Assembly: GCA_006503535.1 (NCBI GenBank)
Contig: QYRS01000010.1
Location: 2,108,001-2,172,000, forward strand
DNA: 64,000 bases
From: Arthrinium phaeospermum
Taxonomy: Eukaryota; Ascomycota; Sordariomycetes; Amphisphaeriales; Apiosporaceae
Direction: 5' to 3'
Numbering within the stretch: position 1 is the stretch's first letter; each line of letters begins with the position of its first letter. Below are positions 36,765 through 49,200 of this stretch, piece after piece. Position numbers and translations under genes: made by a program. Below the pieces are notes generated by a model, which was given only the letters and a program-made list of their open reading frames with translations, did no database searches and had not been told where the DNA came from.

Positions 36765-37410
36765 GGTTACCAAGCTATAATGGCCTCCCAAGTCAGTTAC
36801 CATAATAGGGCGGTATATCAAGTGGCCTCAAATATTGGGTTTAGGATGGTGCAAAGTTTGATATAATTGGTATCGGCTAGGAAGGCGCATGCAAAGCAAA
36901 AGGGGGCTTTTCGATTCGTACCAACCTAAGCTAGCTTAGAGAGAGGTAGCCCTCTGGACTCTCCTTGGGTTATTTCCCTTTGTGACTTTTTTAATCAATA
37001 ATACAATTGTACTACATACTATCAACTGTAAGGCCACCTGTACCACCTGTCAGCAGGAGTCGACGGGCGCGTTCAAGACGACACTTTGTTCAACGGCTCG
37101 GGCTGCAACCTCATGGTATTAAGGCTAGAAATCATTATAGGCATGACTACCCTCCAACAATCGACGTTTGAGACCGAATTTATCAGCGCGCATTGGATTG
37201 GGAACGGCATGTGGTTTGCAACAAGTTGGATAATATGGTATTGTGAATGACAGCTACTGAACGGATGACAACCAAGACAAATCATTAGAACAAAAAGAAC
37301 AACCAAGGCTCTTTCTCCTAACTTATACCCCGTATCCTCCCATCAACTCGCGACAGGACTCATGCACGCGAGACCCTCGACCGTCCATCCCAAATCCACA
37401 AGCCATGCCC
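36765..37410. other. Convergent intergenic region
   Basis: AT-rich shared 3' side of two small secreted protein genes. No additional feature is seen. Confidence 0.5.
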
Positions 37411-37929
37411 CTAATTGACCCTAGCCTGGTTCAAACTGGAAATAACCCGCGTGCCGTCCTGATAGCGATCATTCCCGACCCGGGCGCGACACAGGTTCTT
37501 GCCCCGCTCCTGGATACTGTTGGTGCAGCCCAGATTAGACTGGGGGACGCAGCTGAGGGTGCCGCCGCCTGGAAAAGAGTCGGTCGCCCACACACGTTAG
37601 CCACCTACCAGAAGAGGGCGCGAGAAATGATGATAGGTGAGGCCCAGAAAAGAGAAGAGAAACACAACAGAGGGTTTCTGCTTACAGTTGTTCCCGCCGG
37701 GGACGCAGCGGCCCTGCTGCCCGTTGGCGGCCTTGCAGGCGTCCTCGTTCAGCGACGTGTTGGCCACGCAGCACTGGCCCGAGGGCGTGGGCCGGTTGCC
37801 GTTCGCTCCGTTGGCGCGGTCCGCGAGGGCGAGGGCGAGGTCGTCGCGGGCTACGGGACGGACGGCGACGGCGGCGGCATAGCCCAGGCCGGCGAAGGCA
37901 AGGACGAGAATTGCCAGAGGGAGCTGCAT
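37411..37929 (-). CDS. Small secreted eight-cysteine protein
   Basis: Two exons, 37929-37686 and 37568-37411, flank a 117-base intron (donor GTAAGC, branch GCTAAC, acceptor CAG) and encode 133 residues. A strong signal peptide covers about 1-20. The mature chain has eight cysteines, starting with GQCC and including GRC, NNC, LSC, LGC and NLC, and ends in LNQARVN. Spacing and the ERGKxLCRA segment match a widespread family of small cysteine-rich secreted proteins in Sordariomycetes. The intron splits the codon of the fifth cysteine. The start was taken at the ATG directly before the signal peptide; the frame extends upstream without a good signal. Function unknown. Confidence 0.85.
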
Positions 37930-38811
37930 GGTTTGATGGAAGTAGGGGTGTATGGAGGATCGCTGTCTCGTTAGACTAGGAGGGGCGGAGATCAGAAACC
38001 TTTGGCACGACTTCGCGTCTGGTGCTTGAGAGATCGAATTGAAGGTAGAAGACTTGCTCGATAAGAGTAGTCTCAATCGCACTGAAACTGGGTGGAAGCA
38101 GCGCTTTATCCCCAAAGCGCGAGCCGGAAGAGATGTCGAGGTAGAAACGTTGACGACATCGACATCGGGGCCCTTTAACGATCAATAGGACGTTTCCCGA
38201 TCCAACAGAAGTGAAATACATATCGATCATGCCTTCAACACCTGATACCAAGGCACAGACGGGCTCGTCAACAGATGAGGGCCTAGAACATATCGCAGCA
38301 ACTTTTGCCTGATTTGACACTTGACAGGGCCCCAGGGAGCCAGGCTAGTAGATCCGACCAAATCACCACACTAAGATGGCCGGTCCAGGCCCTGGCCCGG
38401 ACCCTAGCCCCATCCCGACCGCGAGCAAACGCGCAAGCTGATTGGGTTTCAAGAAAGCCTGGGGTCGAGATAAGCTTTGTGGTAGAGGCTCGCTGAACGG
38501 TGGCTTGGAGTCGGGGCCCCGGGCTGAGGGCGATCACGTGTGGAAAGATCGAACGAAACAAGAGACCCGGGGTCTAGATCTGCGCTACTTACTTTCTGGA
38601 GGGACCTGTCGAGGGGAGTCAGGGGACAGGCCCAAGGGGTGAAGCGGCTGCCGCGGTGCGTCGGTGGCGCATCATGATCGTCTGGACTTTCGAAACGTCC
38701 GACTTTGGGCACTACAAGGTATGACTGGCATAAAAGTATGGTTCCTGGTAAAACCAAAACGAGACCAAGAAACAGGGCGAATGAATACTTGGGTGCTAGA
38801 CATGTGACCTA
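37930..38811. other. Intergenic region
   Basis: Promoter side of the eight-cysteine gene and 3' side of the next minus-strand gene. A GC-rich stretch at 38.33-38.55 kb has no supported frame. Confidence 0.45.
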
Positions 38812-40196
38812 TCATTCCAGTTCCGTCTTCATATTTCCCACTTTAGAACCATCGGGAAGGTGCTTTTTCATCCATTGGTCATACCACCGATCTCGGTCCC
38901 TTTCAGATAGTGGATCTTTCGCGCCCAGCCATCCCGAGTTCCGACCGAATAATCTATCGAAAGCGTGATCCAACCATATAGCATCACTAGCACGCCCCGT
39001 GCAGCGCAAGAGATGTCCGCAAATTCTGACCGAGGAATAGTACAAGGCTTGTGTTTTGTCTTTCCGGCCCCCTCGTCCCCTTCGTGCATAGAACCTAGCA
39101 GAATGAAGCAGGTCTGCGTCGACGTCCCGCACAAAGCTGAGAAAGGGATCTGGGTCTGGATGAAAGGGATGGAGCATTCGGATATGTGCTAAAGTCAAGA
39201 AATGGTGAACACTATTATGGGTTTTCACCTGCAGACCCATCCGTTCCAGGGTAGCGAGGCACCGGTCAAAACATCGAGAGTCGATGCATAGCAGTTCGGG
39301 GTTGGCCATCATCTGTTGGATGGCAACTCGGGGATAACCGTAGTTGATGCGATAGACAGGCCAGTAGGTCACTATATGCTCACATGTGTTGGAAAAGTAG
39401 TCCAAAGCATCGTCCTTGGCACCCTGTGGGTGCCACCATAAAAGCGATTGTAATATGGCTGTATATAGCATGCTTCGCCACAAGTTAACTGAACGCAAAC
39501 TGTCTTTATCGGACAATTCTTTATAGAGTTTGTTTGGTGCAGTTATCCATGACCCCATCTTCTTTAGGCGACTGGCGCCGGTGAGAATGTCGCTTATGAG
39601 CTGGAGAAGTGTTCTGTGAATTGGTCAGACGACTGATTTTCAAATCAGGAAGACAGGGAGTCGTACTCATTCTCTGGATGATTGCGTTTGATCTGTTGGC
39701 TGATGCCCTCCATCTCGAACCAATGCACCACCCTGTTGCCTGCCTCGTCCTTCGCAAGGACGACCTTGGCATCTTCGACAGAGAGACATTCAATCGAATG
39801 CTTGTAGGCTTGTAAACAAATGATGGCTTTGGGGATGACTTGATCGTCATAAGGCTCCAGACAAAGACGATCGAGGACATCAAGAGCGTGCTTCCCATCG
39901 TTCTTCCATGCCTTGACCTCAATGTGCTTTAGGTCGGCTGCAGCACTCAGACTAGCACGGTCGGAAGCCAGCTTGGATGAACCAACGCTTGCCTGGGCAG
40001 CCTGTTGGACAGGGACGTCTGGCTCGTCATATGGCAAATCGGTAAGAGCGGTATACCTGATTCCTCTCGTCGGCCAATAAGCCACACGCAATCCCCAGAA
40101 AGCCGCTCGGGGCTGTCTCAAGACGGGCTGCAGCAGTGGGGACCAACATTGTCGTGCCGTTGCCGCAAGTCGCACACAAGTGGAGCGATACATCAT
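38812..40196 (-). CDS. Predicted mitochondrial alpha-helical protein, family not recognised
   Basis: Two exons, 40196-39667 and 39613-38812, flank a short 53-base intron (donor GTACGA, branch-like TCTGAC, acceptor CAG). They encode 443 residues. The N-terminus (MMYRSTCVRLAATARQCW, then many Arg and few acidic residues to about 50) looks like a mitochondrial import sequence. The rest is helical and soluble-looking, with motifs such as ICLQAYKHSIE and LDYFSNTCEHIVTYWP and a basic RRGRGGRKDK patch near the C-terminus. The layout could suit a helical-repeat organelle factor, but I see no clear PPR or other repeat. Two adjacent ATGs exist at 40196 and 40193; the frame is open further upstream. Confidence 0.68.
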
Positions 40197-40809
40197 CTTG
40201 GAGGATTGAGAGCGGGCCGTTGGAAGATCGCACAAGGCAGTGTCCCCAACGCGCGGTTCGCCATCGATCCCCCGACCGAGGAAAGAGAAAATAATTGATG
40301 ACGAGGGGAGAAGAAGATGTTCGGGTTGGGAGGGGAAATCCGACCAGTCCCCGCGCCTCCAAGGAAAAGCAACGAAACAAGGCGACCCAGCTCTCTGGGA
40401 CAGATAAACACGGCCACAGTGGTTTAGCCGAGCCACGAGTGGCGCGCGAAGTACCACGATCAGGTGACTTCAGTTGGGGTAGCCAGGCATGGCATTGGAT
40501 TGAAAAGACTCCAGGCTGACCACATTCCTTAACAAACAGACCAGTCAGTCTTTAATAAGACCCATTGGCCATTGGACCCAGTAGCTCTGTTCATATAACC
40601 CTGCATGGCTATTTAAGTCCACGTCTGTTCATTATTGGTATGATTGTACGAGATTCACGTGAGTGAGCGTTGACGACTTACCGGATCTGCTAGGACCAAA
40701 CTCTTGCTTGGTTTTTCTCTATTGGAGTGCCTCGGCGGAGGTGGTCTCTGGACAGAGACACGGTATATGAGTAGTAAGGTGATACGCCTATTCCCACAGC
40801 GTAGCCTGC
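40197..40809. other. Intergenic region
   Basis: Promoter side of the predicted mitochondrial protein gene, and 3' side of the fucosidase gene. No separate feature is recognised. Confidence 0.45.
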
Positions 40810-43339
40810 CTAAGCATATGCAACTTTGAAGACCCAACAGAACTCATCCCTATCCAAAAGATCCTCCCCCACGGCGATACTCAGTTGGGAATCGCTTCCC
40901 CCGCCAAAGACCGACCATGAAAGCGACTCACCTCCCGCAACGGTCAACAAACTGACCCGATCGCCCGGCAGTATCGGCACTGGAGCCAACACCTCCACCA
41001 CCCCCTCTTCCGAGACCGGCGGCCTCTCCAAAAACAGTATATAAAAAGCCGCCTCCGTCTGCGTAAACCGCACCCCCAGCCCCCACCCACAACCTCGCTC
41101 TGCACAAACCAGTACGTAGTATCAAACAAAGCCTCCCCATGCCCGCGAATCCACCGCCCCGCCTCCCTCAGGTTATCGACCTCGGCCTGGACCAGGGACC
41201 CGTCGGCGCGGGGCCCGACATCGAGCAGCAAGTTGCCGTTCTTGGCGGCCATGTCGACGAGCGTGCGCACGATGGTGGACGCGTTCATGTAGGCCCCGGC
41301 CGGCGTCGCGCGGTTGTAGCCGTAGCTGTAGGGGTCCATGCCCCGGTTGGACTCCCACTTTCGCTTCTGCGCGGACGCAAAAGTCTCGTATTCGGGCGTG
41401 TCGAAGTCGGCCGCCTGCGCCACGCCGCAGCGCGAGTTGATGGCCACCTGCCGGCCCTGCTGCTTGGCCGTATTCCACCACCGCGCCGCGAACTCGGCGG
41501 TGGCGTTGGCGGCGCCGGTGTCGCACCACATGATGTCGGTGCCATACTTGTAGGCGAGTGTCTCCATCTGGGGGAGCATCAGGTCGGTGACGAAGTCATC
41601 AACTGGGACGTAGCCGGTGTACGGCTCCTTTTCGCCGGTATAGGGGTTCGTGGCTAAACCTCCTGTCCAGGAGGTGGAGGAAGGTTTGTCGAACTGGGTG
41701 AAGCCGTACTTCTCCCAAGCGGGGTTGAACCACTCTGGCAGCGAGAAGTAAGTACCGCGCTTCAGAGCCGGCTGATACGTCTCGGCTGCCTCGAACAGTT
41801 CGCCAAGGAGGTCGCGCTTAGGCCCGTAGTGCAACGAGGTCCGATTCGAGACGGCGCCACTGTCGAAGAGGGAGAAGCCATCATGGTGCTTGCTGGTAAA
41901 TACAAAGTACTTTGCTCCCGCTTCGGCGAACAAGTCGACCCACCTGGATCATGAAGGTTAGACCATTTCGAATGTAAAGGGGCTTTATGCAAACTGACAT
42001 CTTGGGGTCGAACTTTGACGCATTGAAGTCCGGGAAGGTGTCATCATACACCCAATCAGGTCCATATGTCCGAAGTCGATAGTTGTAGAAGTCCGACTTG
42101 TCAGCCTCCGGGTGATGAGTCGAATACCACCAGAACCACTCAGCATAACTCTCGTACGGAGACGAGTTGCCCCAGCCTAGATGATGATTAGGCCAGCCCA
42201 GTTGAGAATGATGGGATTTGTCTTACCAGTCACTGAATACGGGCCCCAGTGAATGAAGATGCCAAACTTTCCGTTGTTGAACCAGTCCGGGCTCTCATGC
42301 CGGGCCAGGTTGTCGAGGTCCTGAGTCCATTCTGTCAGGCCAATGGATACGTCCCTGAACGGCACCCTTTCTTGGCCTTTGTCGTCATCGATGACGACCT
42401 CAACTGAGACTGACCCATTCGATGAGCCCTGAACCCCGATAGTCACGACTTTCTGGTCTCCCGGGCACAGACGCTTCAGCCGCCCCAAGCTTGTCGTTTG
42501 AAATCCTGGCCCCTCGAGAGATAGCATCCTCTCGCCTCCGGAGACACATTCAGTACCGGCGTTGTTCACGATGACTTCGACTACCTGCGCGCCATCCCCA
42601 AGCCACTTCTGCGTTGGCCTCACCGACTGCACCCCCAGCGAAGCGCCTTGCCACAGCGAAATGGCGAATATGTGCTGTCGGCCCGCCGTCGCATTGGTCG
42701 TGGTCGGTAGAGTGATGGAAGTCAACTTCTTGCCGACAGACAAAGCCGAGGTGCGCTCGAAGATGTGGCTCGTGTTGAAGTTGGTGTCGTTGCTGGTGAA
42801 GCGGCTCGGAAATACGAGCTCGCCGCGGTTGATGGTCAAGTACTCGTAAAAGTTCAAGGCACGCAGCTCGTAGGTAGATGTGCTGTTCTCGTCTTCGTAC
42901 GTGAAGATGACGTCTGCGGCCACCGTCGCCTGATCTACGTCCGCCGCCACGAGGAAGGAGGCGGAGAAGTAGGAGCCCGCCGGGACGGGAACTGTCTGAC
43001 CGCTGCAGATCACATTGTCGGGCTTGTCGGGGCCGGTGTAGCCCGGGAAGGAGTACACGATCCCAGTCTCTTTGGACGTGTAGTACGGTTTCCCCAGGTT
43101 CGGGGAGGGGTATGACTGGTTCAGGGCGTCGAAGGCTGCCTCGCCTGGATATGTGCCAAATGCTTTGTTGTTATAAAACGGCTCAAGATCAATCTGTACT
43201 GACTGAGAATTTGTTAGTCTCATCGTATAGTATCGGGAGACAGGTGTCTGATTACCTTGGATGTGGTTAAGCGGGGCTGCGATACACCGGTAACGCTTAC
43301 CGCTTGGAATATTAGTAGTACCGTGCTTTTGAGCGCCAT
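40810..43339 (-). CDS. Secreted GH29 alpha-L-fucosidase, frameshift near the C-terminus
   Basis: Four exons (43339-43256, 43202-42227, 42176-41999, 41943-40810). Signal peptide about 1-20; a fungal N-terminal beta-rich domain of about 300 residues; then the GH29 domain from FNNGKFGIFIHWGPYSVTG, through FVFTSKHHDGFSLF, to DIMWCDTG, whose Asp (about 554) is the likely nucleophile. GH29 enzymes release alpha-linked L-fucose from glycans. After YWFVQSE the frame runs into Gly/Arg-rich sequence and stops at 40944. The expected family ending (VRFTQTEAAFYILFLE to FCWVFKVAYA) lies in another frame to 40810. One missing base in either C5 run (41073-41077 or 41080-41084) explains this: exon lengths total 2372, and one more base gives 790 residues. 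A 35-base intron would also restore frame but is too short. Either a recent null allele or an assembly error. Confidence 0.85.
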
Positions 43340-44854
43340 ATTGGCGAAACGGGGTTGATGATACCGACCTCTCAAGTCAAAAGCGACAATGACTATAAGT
43401 TGGCAGTTGATGGATTGCTTGCTGGTGTAACCTATTTGATCATATCTCGTACCCCTCCGGCACCCCTCCGATGGGCTGTCGGCACTTGTTCCGATACAGG
43501 CCGAAAAGCAGCTCCGGATCAGCGGTTATGGCCGACCCACCCAGAGCTAACAGTTCTTGGCGCAAAAGCAACGTTGTACCTAACCAGCCCGTATTCTTAT
43601 AGCACATGAATTTCACAGCTAATGCCAGGGACCCAATTGCACTTTGAAGCTAATTGCCAGTGACGAGAGACCCTTGGAATGACTCTTTACCCTGGGTGAA
43701 GTAGGGCAGAGGCCGTTCAGACATAATCGATCAATCACATGTCTGTTGGTCACCCTTAATGCGACACTCTGGAATGGGGCATTGATGCGTAACGTCCTCG
43801 CGAGAAAACCCAGACGCCAGAAGAGAAAGCCGCGCCTTGGGCGATTTGATTGCAAGATGCCTACAGGGTAACGTCTACAGGGTAACCGCCGTAGGACTTA
43901 GGTGTGGTGTACAGTGCGGCCACAGGGTAGGTGTAGGGTAGCTTGTGAGTTTCGATGCGGTCGAGCAGGGCCGGTGGCAGGACAGCAAATGCTGCCGGGC
44001 ACCGAGCTCCAAGATCGTCCAGATGCCGACGTGTCGCCGCGGAACCATTCATGTCGGCTTCATAGGCCCCTGTTTATTGACACTGGCGATTTGGATGGGG
44101 TCTTCGAGTCCATCAGCGCCTTCGAGAAGCAGATGGACAGAATTGTTAGTTACCAAGTCCAATTCCATGTGTCGGTTCTCCTGCCACATGCCTTCTTCTT
44201 GACGCACCCAGTCTCCAGTACAAATAAGGAGGCGAGTGCAGCATTGAGAGAGGCGAAAGACTTTCTGGCCGGGTGATGCGACATTGACCGCCAGGCCTAC
44301 TCTTGTCACGTGTAGATTAGCATCAATAGGACAGTAGTGCGCAGACAAACCCAAGACCAATCAGTTTCATGAAGCAAATGGCTGTGACCAATCGCAAACA
44401 CAGGCGTGGAAGGCGCTTCCTGTTTCGAAACAACAGATCCAATGCATCAATGCAATCGTTCGCTTGGGTACTGGGCCATCTCCACCAAAGTAATGTTCCG
44501 GATCGACTCATGGGATGTTTGAAGATCTGCCGAGTTTAGTGACTTCGGCTGACGTCGGGTAACTTCGATAGCATTCTACTAGAACCCTCAGCTCTCATTG
44601 CTTGTCGACTCCGGAGCCAGCTTGCGTAATAAGATATCGGATGAACCATGGCGGTGGCAGAGCCGCACTGCATATCGGACGAATGGGTCATGTCGAGAAT
44701 GACGACGCACTTGAAACAGACCGGCGTGAACTTGTTTTGACGACTTCCGACCTCCCTGCAACATGCGATCCCCAGCTTCTTCTCCATCATTTTCCTGAGC
44801 TGCATCAGCAAAGCTTGTTAAGCCGCCAGATTCGCATACCCAAGTAACTTCATC
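43340..44854. other. Intergenic region with unassigned coding-like fragments
   Basis: Between 43861 and 44280 two overlapping fragments look partly coding: minus 44052-43861 (63 codons, with PPALLDRIETHKLPYTYPVA) and plus 44060-44276 (with DTGDLDGVFESISAFEKQMDRIV, shown by its ends DTGDLD and KQMDRIV, ending in FLAG). They cannot both be real. I could not link either to exons with good splice sites. They may be debris of a lost gene. The rest is ordinary intergenic DNA. Confidence 0.35.
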
Positions 44855-45373
44855 ATGCGCGCCACTTACACCACCACCAGTAGCGCGGCAGCGCGGACCA
44901 TACTGCACTGGGTCTTGTGCCTGTTGGCCGCCACCACCGCCGTCGCCGTCCCCGCCCCCGCACCGGCCCCCCTCGACATCGACATCAACATCAACCTAGG
45001 CGACGCCCTGTCCAGCCTCACCACGCGGCCGCTGTGCGACCAGTACTCCTTCATCGCCAACTACTCGGCCATCGGCGCCAACGCGACGATGCGCGACGCC
45101 CTGCAGAGCGCGTCGCCGCACGGAGCCGACATCGTGGGGCACGTCGTCGACGCCGCCATGAAGGCGGCCGGCTACTTTGCGCGCGACAAGATGATCAACA
45201 CGATGTGCGGCAACCTGACCTCGGTCGCGGACCAGGAGGCGGCCAACAACTTCTCCAACGGCATCGTGGCGGATCAGGTGGTGGGCGGACAGGGGCTCGG
45301 GGCCGGGGCTCGGGCGGGGGCGTCTTTGGGGTTGGCTGCGTCGCTGGCGTTGTTGGTGCTGGCGGCGGTATGA
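44855..45373 (+). CDS. Small GPI-anchored secreted protein
   Basis: A single exon of 172 residues. The N-terminal signal sequence has its hydrophobic core at about 16-32 and is followed by a Pro-Ala repeat. The middle part (about 40-140) has three cysteines and four N-glycosylation sequons (NYS, NAT, NLT, NFS). The C-terminus has small Gly/Ala/Ser residues followed by a hydrophobic tail ending LALLVLAAV, the pattern of a GPI-anchor signal. The product is therefore expected on the plasma membrane or wall, and would depend on the GPI pathway that includes GWT1. No known domain is recognised. ATG context and the strong third-position C/G support the frame. Confidence 0.8.
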   Translation: MRATYTTTSSAAARTILHWVLCLLAATTAVAVPAPAPAPLDIDININLGDALSSLTTRPLCDQYSFIANYSAIGANATMRDALQSASPHGADIVGHVVDAAMKAAGYFARDKMINTMCGNLTSVADQEAANNFSNGIVADQVVGGQGLGAGARAGASLGLAASLALLVLAAV

Positions 45374-46263
45374 ACGGGGCCGCGGGGAGGGTTTGATTTG
45401 GGATATAGCATTCGCAGGCGGATGTTTCGAGCTAGTAGATATGGTACCGAAATGGATTGCAATTACTGGTTATGCGAGGAAAGGGGACCAAATAATGGAT
45501 GCGATCGAGATCATTTCGGCATCATGGTGCATAGCTCTGTGAAATGATACGATGCAGGGCGTCCCGATATTAAGGTTAACGTTCCTGGCTTGCTGTAGTT
45601 GGAACAATATGACGAGGACTGGGGCTTGATGGAAACTCTAGGACCATTGGTGCACACGTAAAACGACTAAAAGACAGCATCCAATCATGGTGGCGATCTG
45701 CTGCTCGCAGCTTCGAAAGTTATTCCACCTGTGCCATTTGGTAGGTACTGCATAAGGCCTAGGCTATGTACATGTAGCTATTATCTGTTTCGCAGTGTTG
45801 CATTGCACTCGATGTCGGAACAACGAGTGCCGAAATGGCAAGAGCACTGCTTGCTTGTCCTGCCAAGCTTGGCAACCGGGTCGTTCACCGGGAGCTCCTT
45901 CCTAATCTGCCGTGAATCAGCATACGGATCTGTTGGGGTAGACAGGGATGCCAGGGCACGAGGGGACCATTCGAGATACCGGTATCAATCAAGCGGCAAA
46001 ATACGCCTTATCACACCCCTCACCACGATGGTACCGGGCCCCATACGACATGTGACGTACGCACTTGGACAGAAATCATATTTGACCAGAGACTATGGCC
46101 TGTACGTAGCACTAAATCAAAGTATGTATGCACATGGGCAGCGAGTCGTCCGCCAAATATCAAACAGGGGTTCTTGTTGAGTTTCCCATAGGCTTTCGTT
46201 AGTACGGCAAGAACCGCCAAGACCCTGCACGCGTGAACCCTGAGCTGTTTGTCGTGGTGCACG
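45374..46263. other. Intergenic region before the GH127-like gene
   Basis: Promoter region of the GH127-like gene. No clear TATA box or other gene is seen. Confidence 0.45.
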
Positions 46264-49200
46264 ATGTCTTCGTTCAGCTTACGTCGGCTTTTCCAGATAC
46301 TTGTCTGTATGACGGCGGTCGTGGATTTCACAAACGCCTCGCCAGATGCGCCTGCAGATCCAGGCCCCGGCGGTACCGCCCCCGTGCGGCCCTTTCGTCT
46401 AGACCAAGTCCGCCTGGGCGATGGCCTGCTACAAGAGAAGAGCGACCGAATGAAGGACTTCCTGCGCCAGTATGATGAGCGTCGGTTCCTGGTCCTCTTC
46501 AACAACCAAGCAGGGCGGCCCAACGCCGGTGGCGTACAGGTGCCCGGCGGCTGGGAAGACGGCGGGCTACTCAGCGGCCACTGGACGGGCCATTACATGA
46601 CCGCCCTTTCCCAGGCTTATGCCGACCAGGGCGAGGAGGTCTTCAAGACCAAACTCGACTGGATGGTCAAGGAGCTGGCGGCCTGCCAAGATGCCATCAC
46701 CGCGAGGATGCATGGAGACGGCACCGGGGAACAGCAACCCGACAACAAGACGGTCGGTCGCGTGTCTGGCAAATTCGGTAGCGCACTTCAGTTGAACCAA
46801 GGCGATCAGGAGCAGTACGTGACTCTCCCGCAGGAGACGATCAACCAACTGCGTGACTTCACCATCGCCACATGGGTGAACCTAGCTTCGGACCAAACCT
46901 GGACTCGCTTGTTCGACTTCGGCAAGGACACCGCAGTGAACATGTTTCTCACACCACGCGCGGACACGACCCAACATGCACCACGGTTTTCCATCACTAC
47001 CGGAGGCTCTGGCCAGGAGCAGCAAATTAACGGCAAGACGGCTATACCAGTGAATGAGTGGGTGCACATTGCTGTCACCCTGAAGGGTACGAGTGGTACC
47101 CTGTACGTTGATGGGCAAGTGGACGGTACCAACACGGGCATGACCCTGAACCCGACCAGCCTCGACAACCCGGGCAATCGGTGGATTGGTCGGTCTCAAT
47201 ATGGAGATGCACCGCTCCAAGCCACGATCGACGAGTTCCACATCTTCAACCGGGCGCTGAGTGCCGCTGAGATCCAGTCTCTGCAGGATTCCGCGGCAGG
47301 CTCGACAGATGGAGGCAATATTGCATGGTACAAATTCGACGAGAAGAACGGCACCAGTCTGAAGGACTCTTCACCGAATGGCCGAGACGCAGGTATAGTG
47401 AGCGACGGAGGATCTGGTCCCGTAAACTGGATCCCCACACATCCTGGCTACGTGGGTGCGCTTCCGGAAGATACAGTCTTGAGGCTCGGCCCGCCCCGTT
47501 GGGCCATCTATGGGGGTGATGCCGCTACCAACACTTGGGCTCCCTGGTACACACAGCACAAGATCATGCGAGGGCTGCTGGATGCTTACTACAACACCAA
47601 CAATACCCAAGCACTGGACGTGGTTGTCAAAATGGCAGACTGGGCGTACCTCGCCCTGACTATTGGTGATAAGAACCAGTCCGGCTACAAGGGCAATCTG
47701 ACGAGGGACGATCTCAACTACATGTGGGATCTCTACATTGCCGGCGAGTTTGGTGGGGCAAACGAGGTGTTCCCGGAGATCTACGGGCTGACCGGCGACG
47801 CCCGACATCTCGAGACTGCCACGGCCTTCGATAACCGGGCTTCCCTGTTTGGTGCCGCTGTAGAAGACCGAGACATCCTGGTTCTGACACACGACCACAA
47901 CCCGGGACCACGCCGCACAGACCGACTGCACGCCAACACGCACGTGCCCCAGTTCATCGGCTACCTCCGGATCTTCGAGCAGAACGGCGAGCAGGACTAC
48001 TTCGACGCAGCCAAGAACTTCTACGGCTGGGTAGTCCCGCACCGCGAGTTCGCCCACGGCGGCACCGGCGGCAACTACCCGGGCTCCAACGACAACGCCG
48101 AGATGTTCCAGAACCGGGACAACATCGCGCACGCCATGGCCGGCAACGGCGCCGAGACGTGCACGACGTACAACCTGCTCAAACTGGCCCGCAACTTGTT
48201 CCTGCACGAGCACAACGCGACGTACATGGACAACTACGAGCGCGGCCTGTTCAACATGATCGCCGGGTCCCGCGCCGACACGGCGAGCAAGGCAGACCCG
48301 CAGTTGACCTACTTCCAACCCCTGACACCAGGCTCCACTCGCGATTACGGCAACACCGGGACTTGCTGCGGCGGCACCGGCATGGAGAGCCACACCAAGT
48401 ACCAAGAAACGGTGTACCTGCGCTCTGCCGACGGCTCTGCGCTCTGGGTGAACCTGTACGTGCCTTCGACGCTGACCTGGGAGGACAGGGGTTTCGAGAT
48501 CAAGCAGGAGACGACCTTCCCCCGCAGCGACAAGACCAAGCTCACCATCATCACTGCCGGACAAGGCCCCCTCGACATTAAACTGCGAGTACCCGCTTGG
48601 GCCAAGAGCGGAGGAGTCACGGTGACCGTCAAAGGCAAGGAGGACGAGCAGGTCCCGGAACCCGGTACGTACCTCACCCTGAGCCGCACCTGGCAGCCGG
48701 GCGACACCATCGAGATGCAAATGCCCTTCCGCATCCGCATCGAGCGCGCCCTCGACCGTCCCGACACCCAGGCCATCATGTGGGGCCCCGTGCTCCTCCA
48801 GACCGTCGGCCGGCCCACGGGTAGCAGCAGCGGCTACTGGGAAATGTCCCTATACCGATACCTCAAGCTCGACGGCGACTATGCCCGCGCCGCCATCATG
48901 CCCACGGGCAGCAAGACCCCGGCAGGCGACCCCCTGTTCCGCGTCAGGACGGTCAGCAGCAGCAGCAAAGACCTGACGGTGCGGCCTTACTACATCAGCG
49001 ACTCCCAGCCCGTCTCGTCCTACTTCCGCCGCGTGGAGCCGCGCGTCGTCTTCGGCACGCTCGACACCGGGATCGCGAACCGGAAGCGCAATGACGGGCT
49101 GCCACGCTACGACGTGCCGGTCCAGGGGGTCGCGTCGCCCGGCACCGACGGGCCGACGTTTTTGGACGTGGTGTGGGACCGGGCGCCGTTCTCCTCGCAC

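Noticed and set aside
41066..41100. A 35-base intron to repair the fucosidase frame
   Set aside because: GT and AG ends exist and frame would be kept, but it is shorter than known fungal introns, lacks a branch point and would remove the conserved VRFTQ segment.
47371..48720. Minus-strand frame of 449 codons inside the GH127-like gene
   Set aside because: It is antisense to clear GH127 sequence with its catalytic cysteines. Such long shadows arise from C/G third-position bias.
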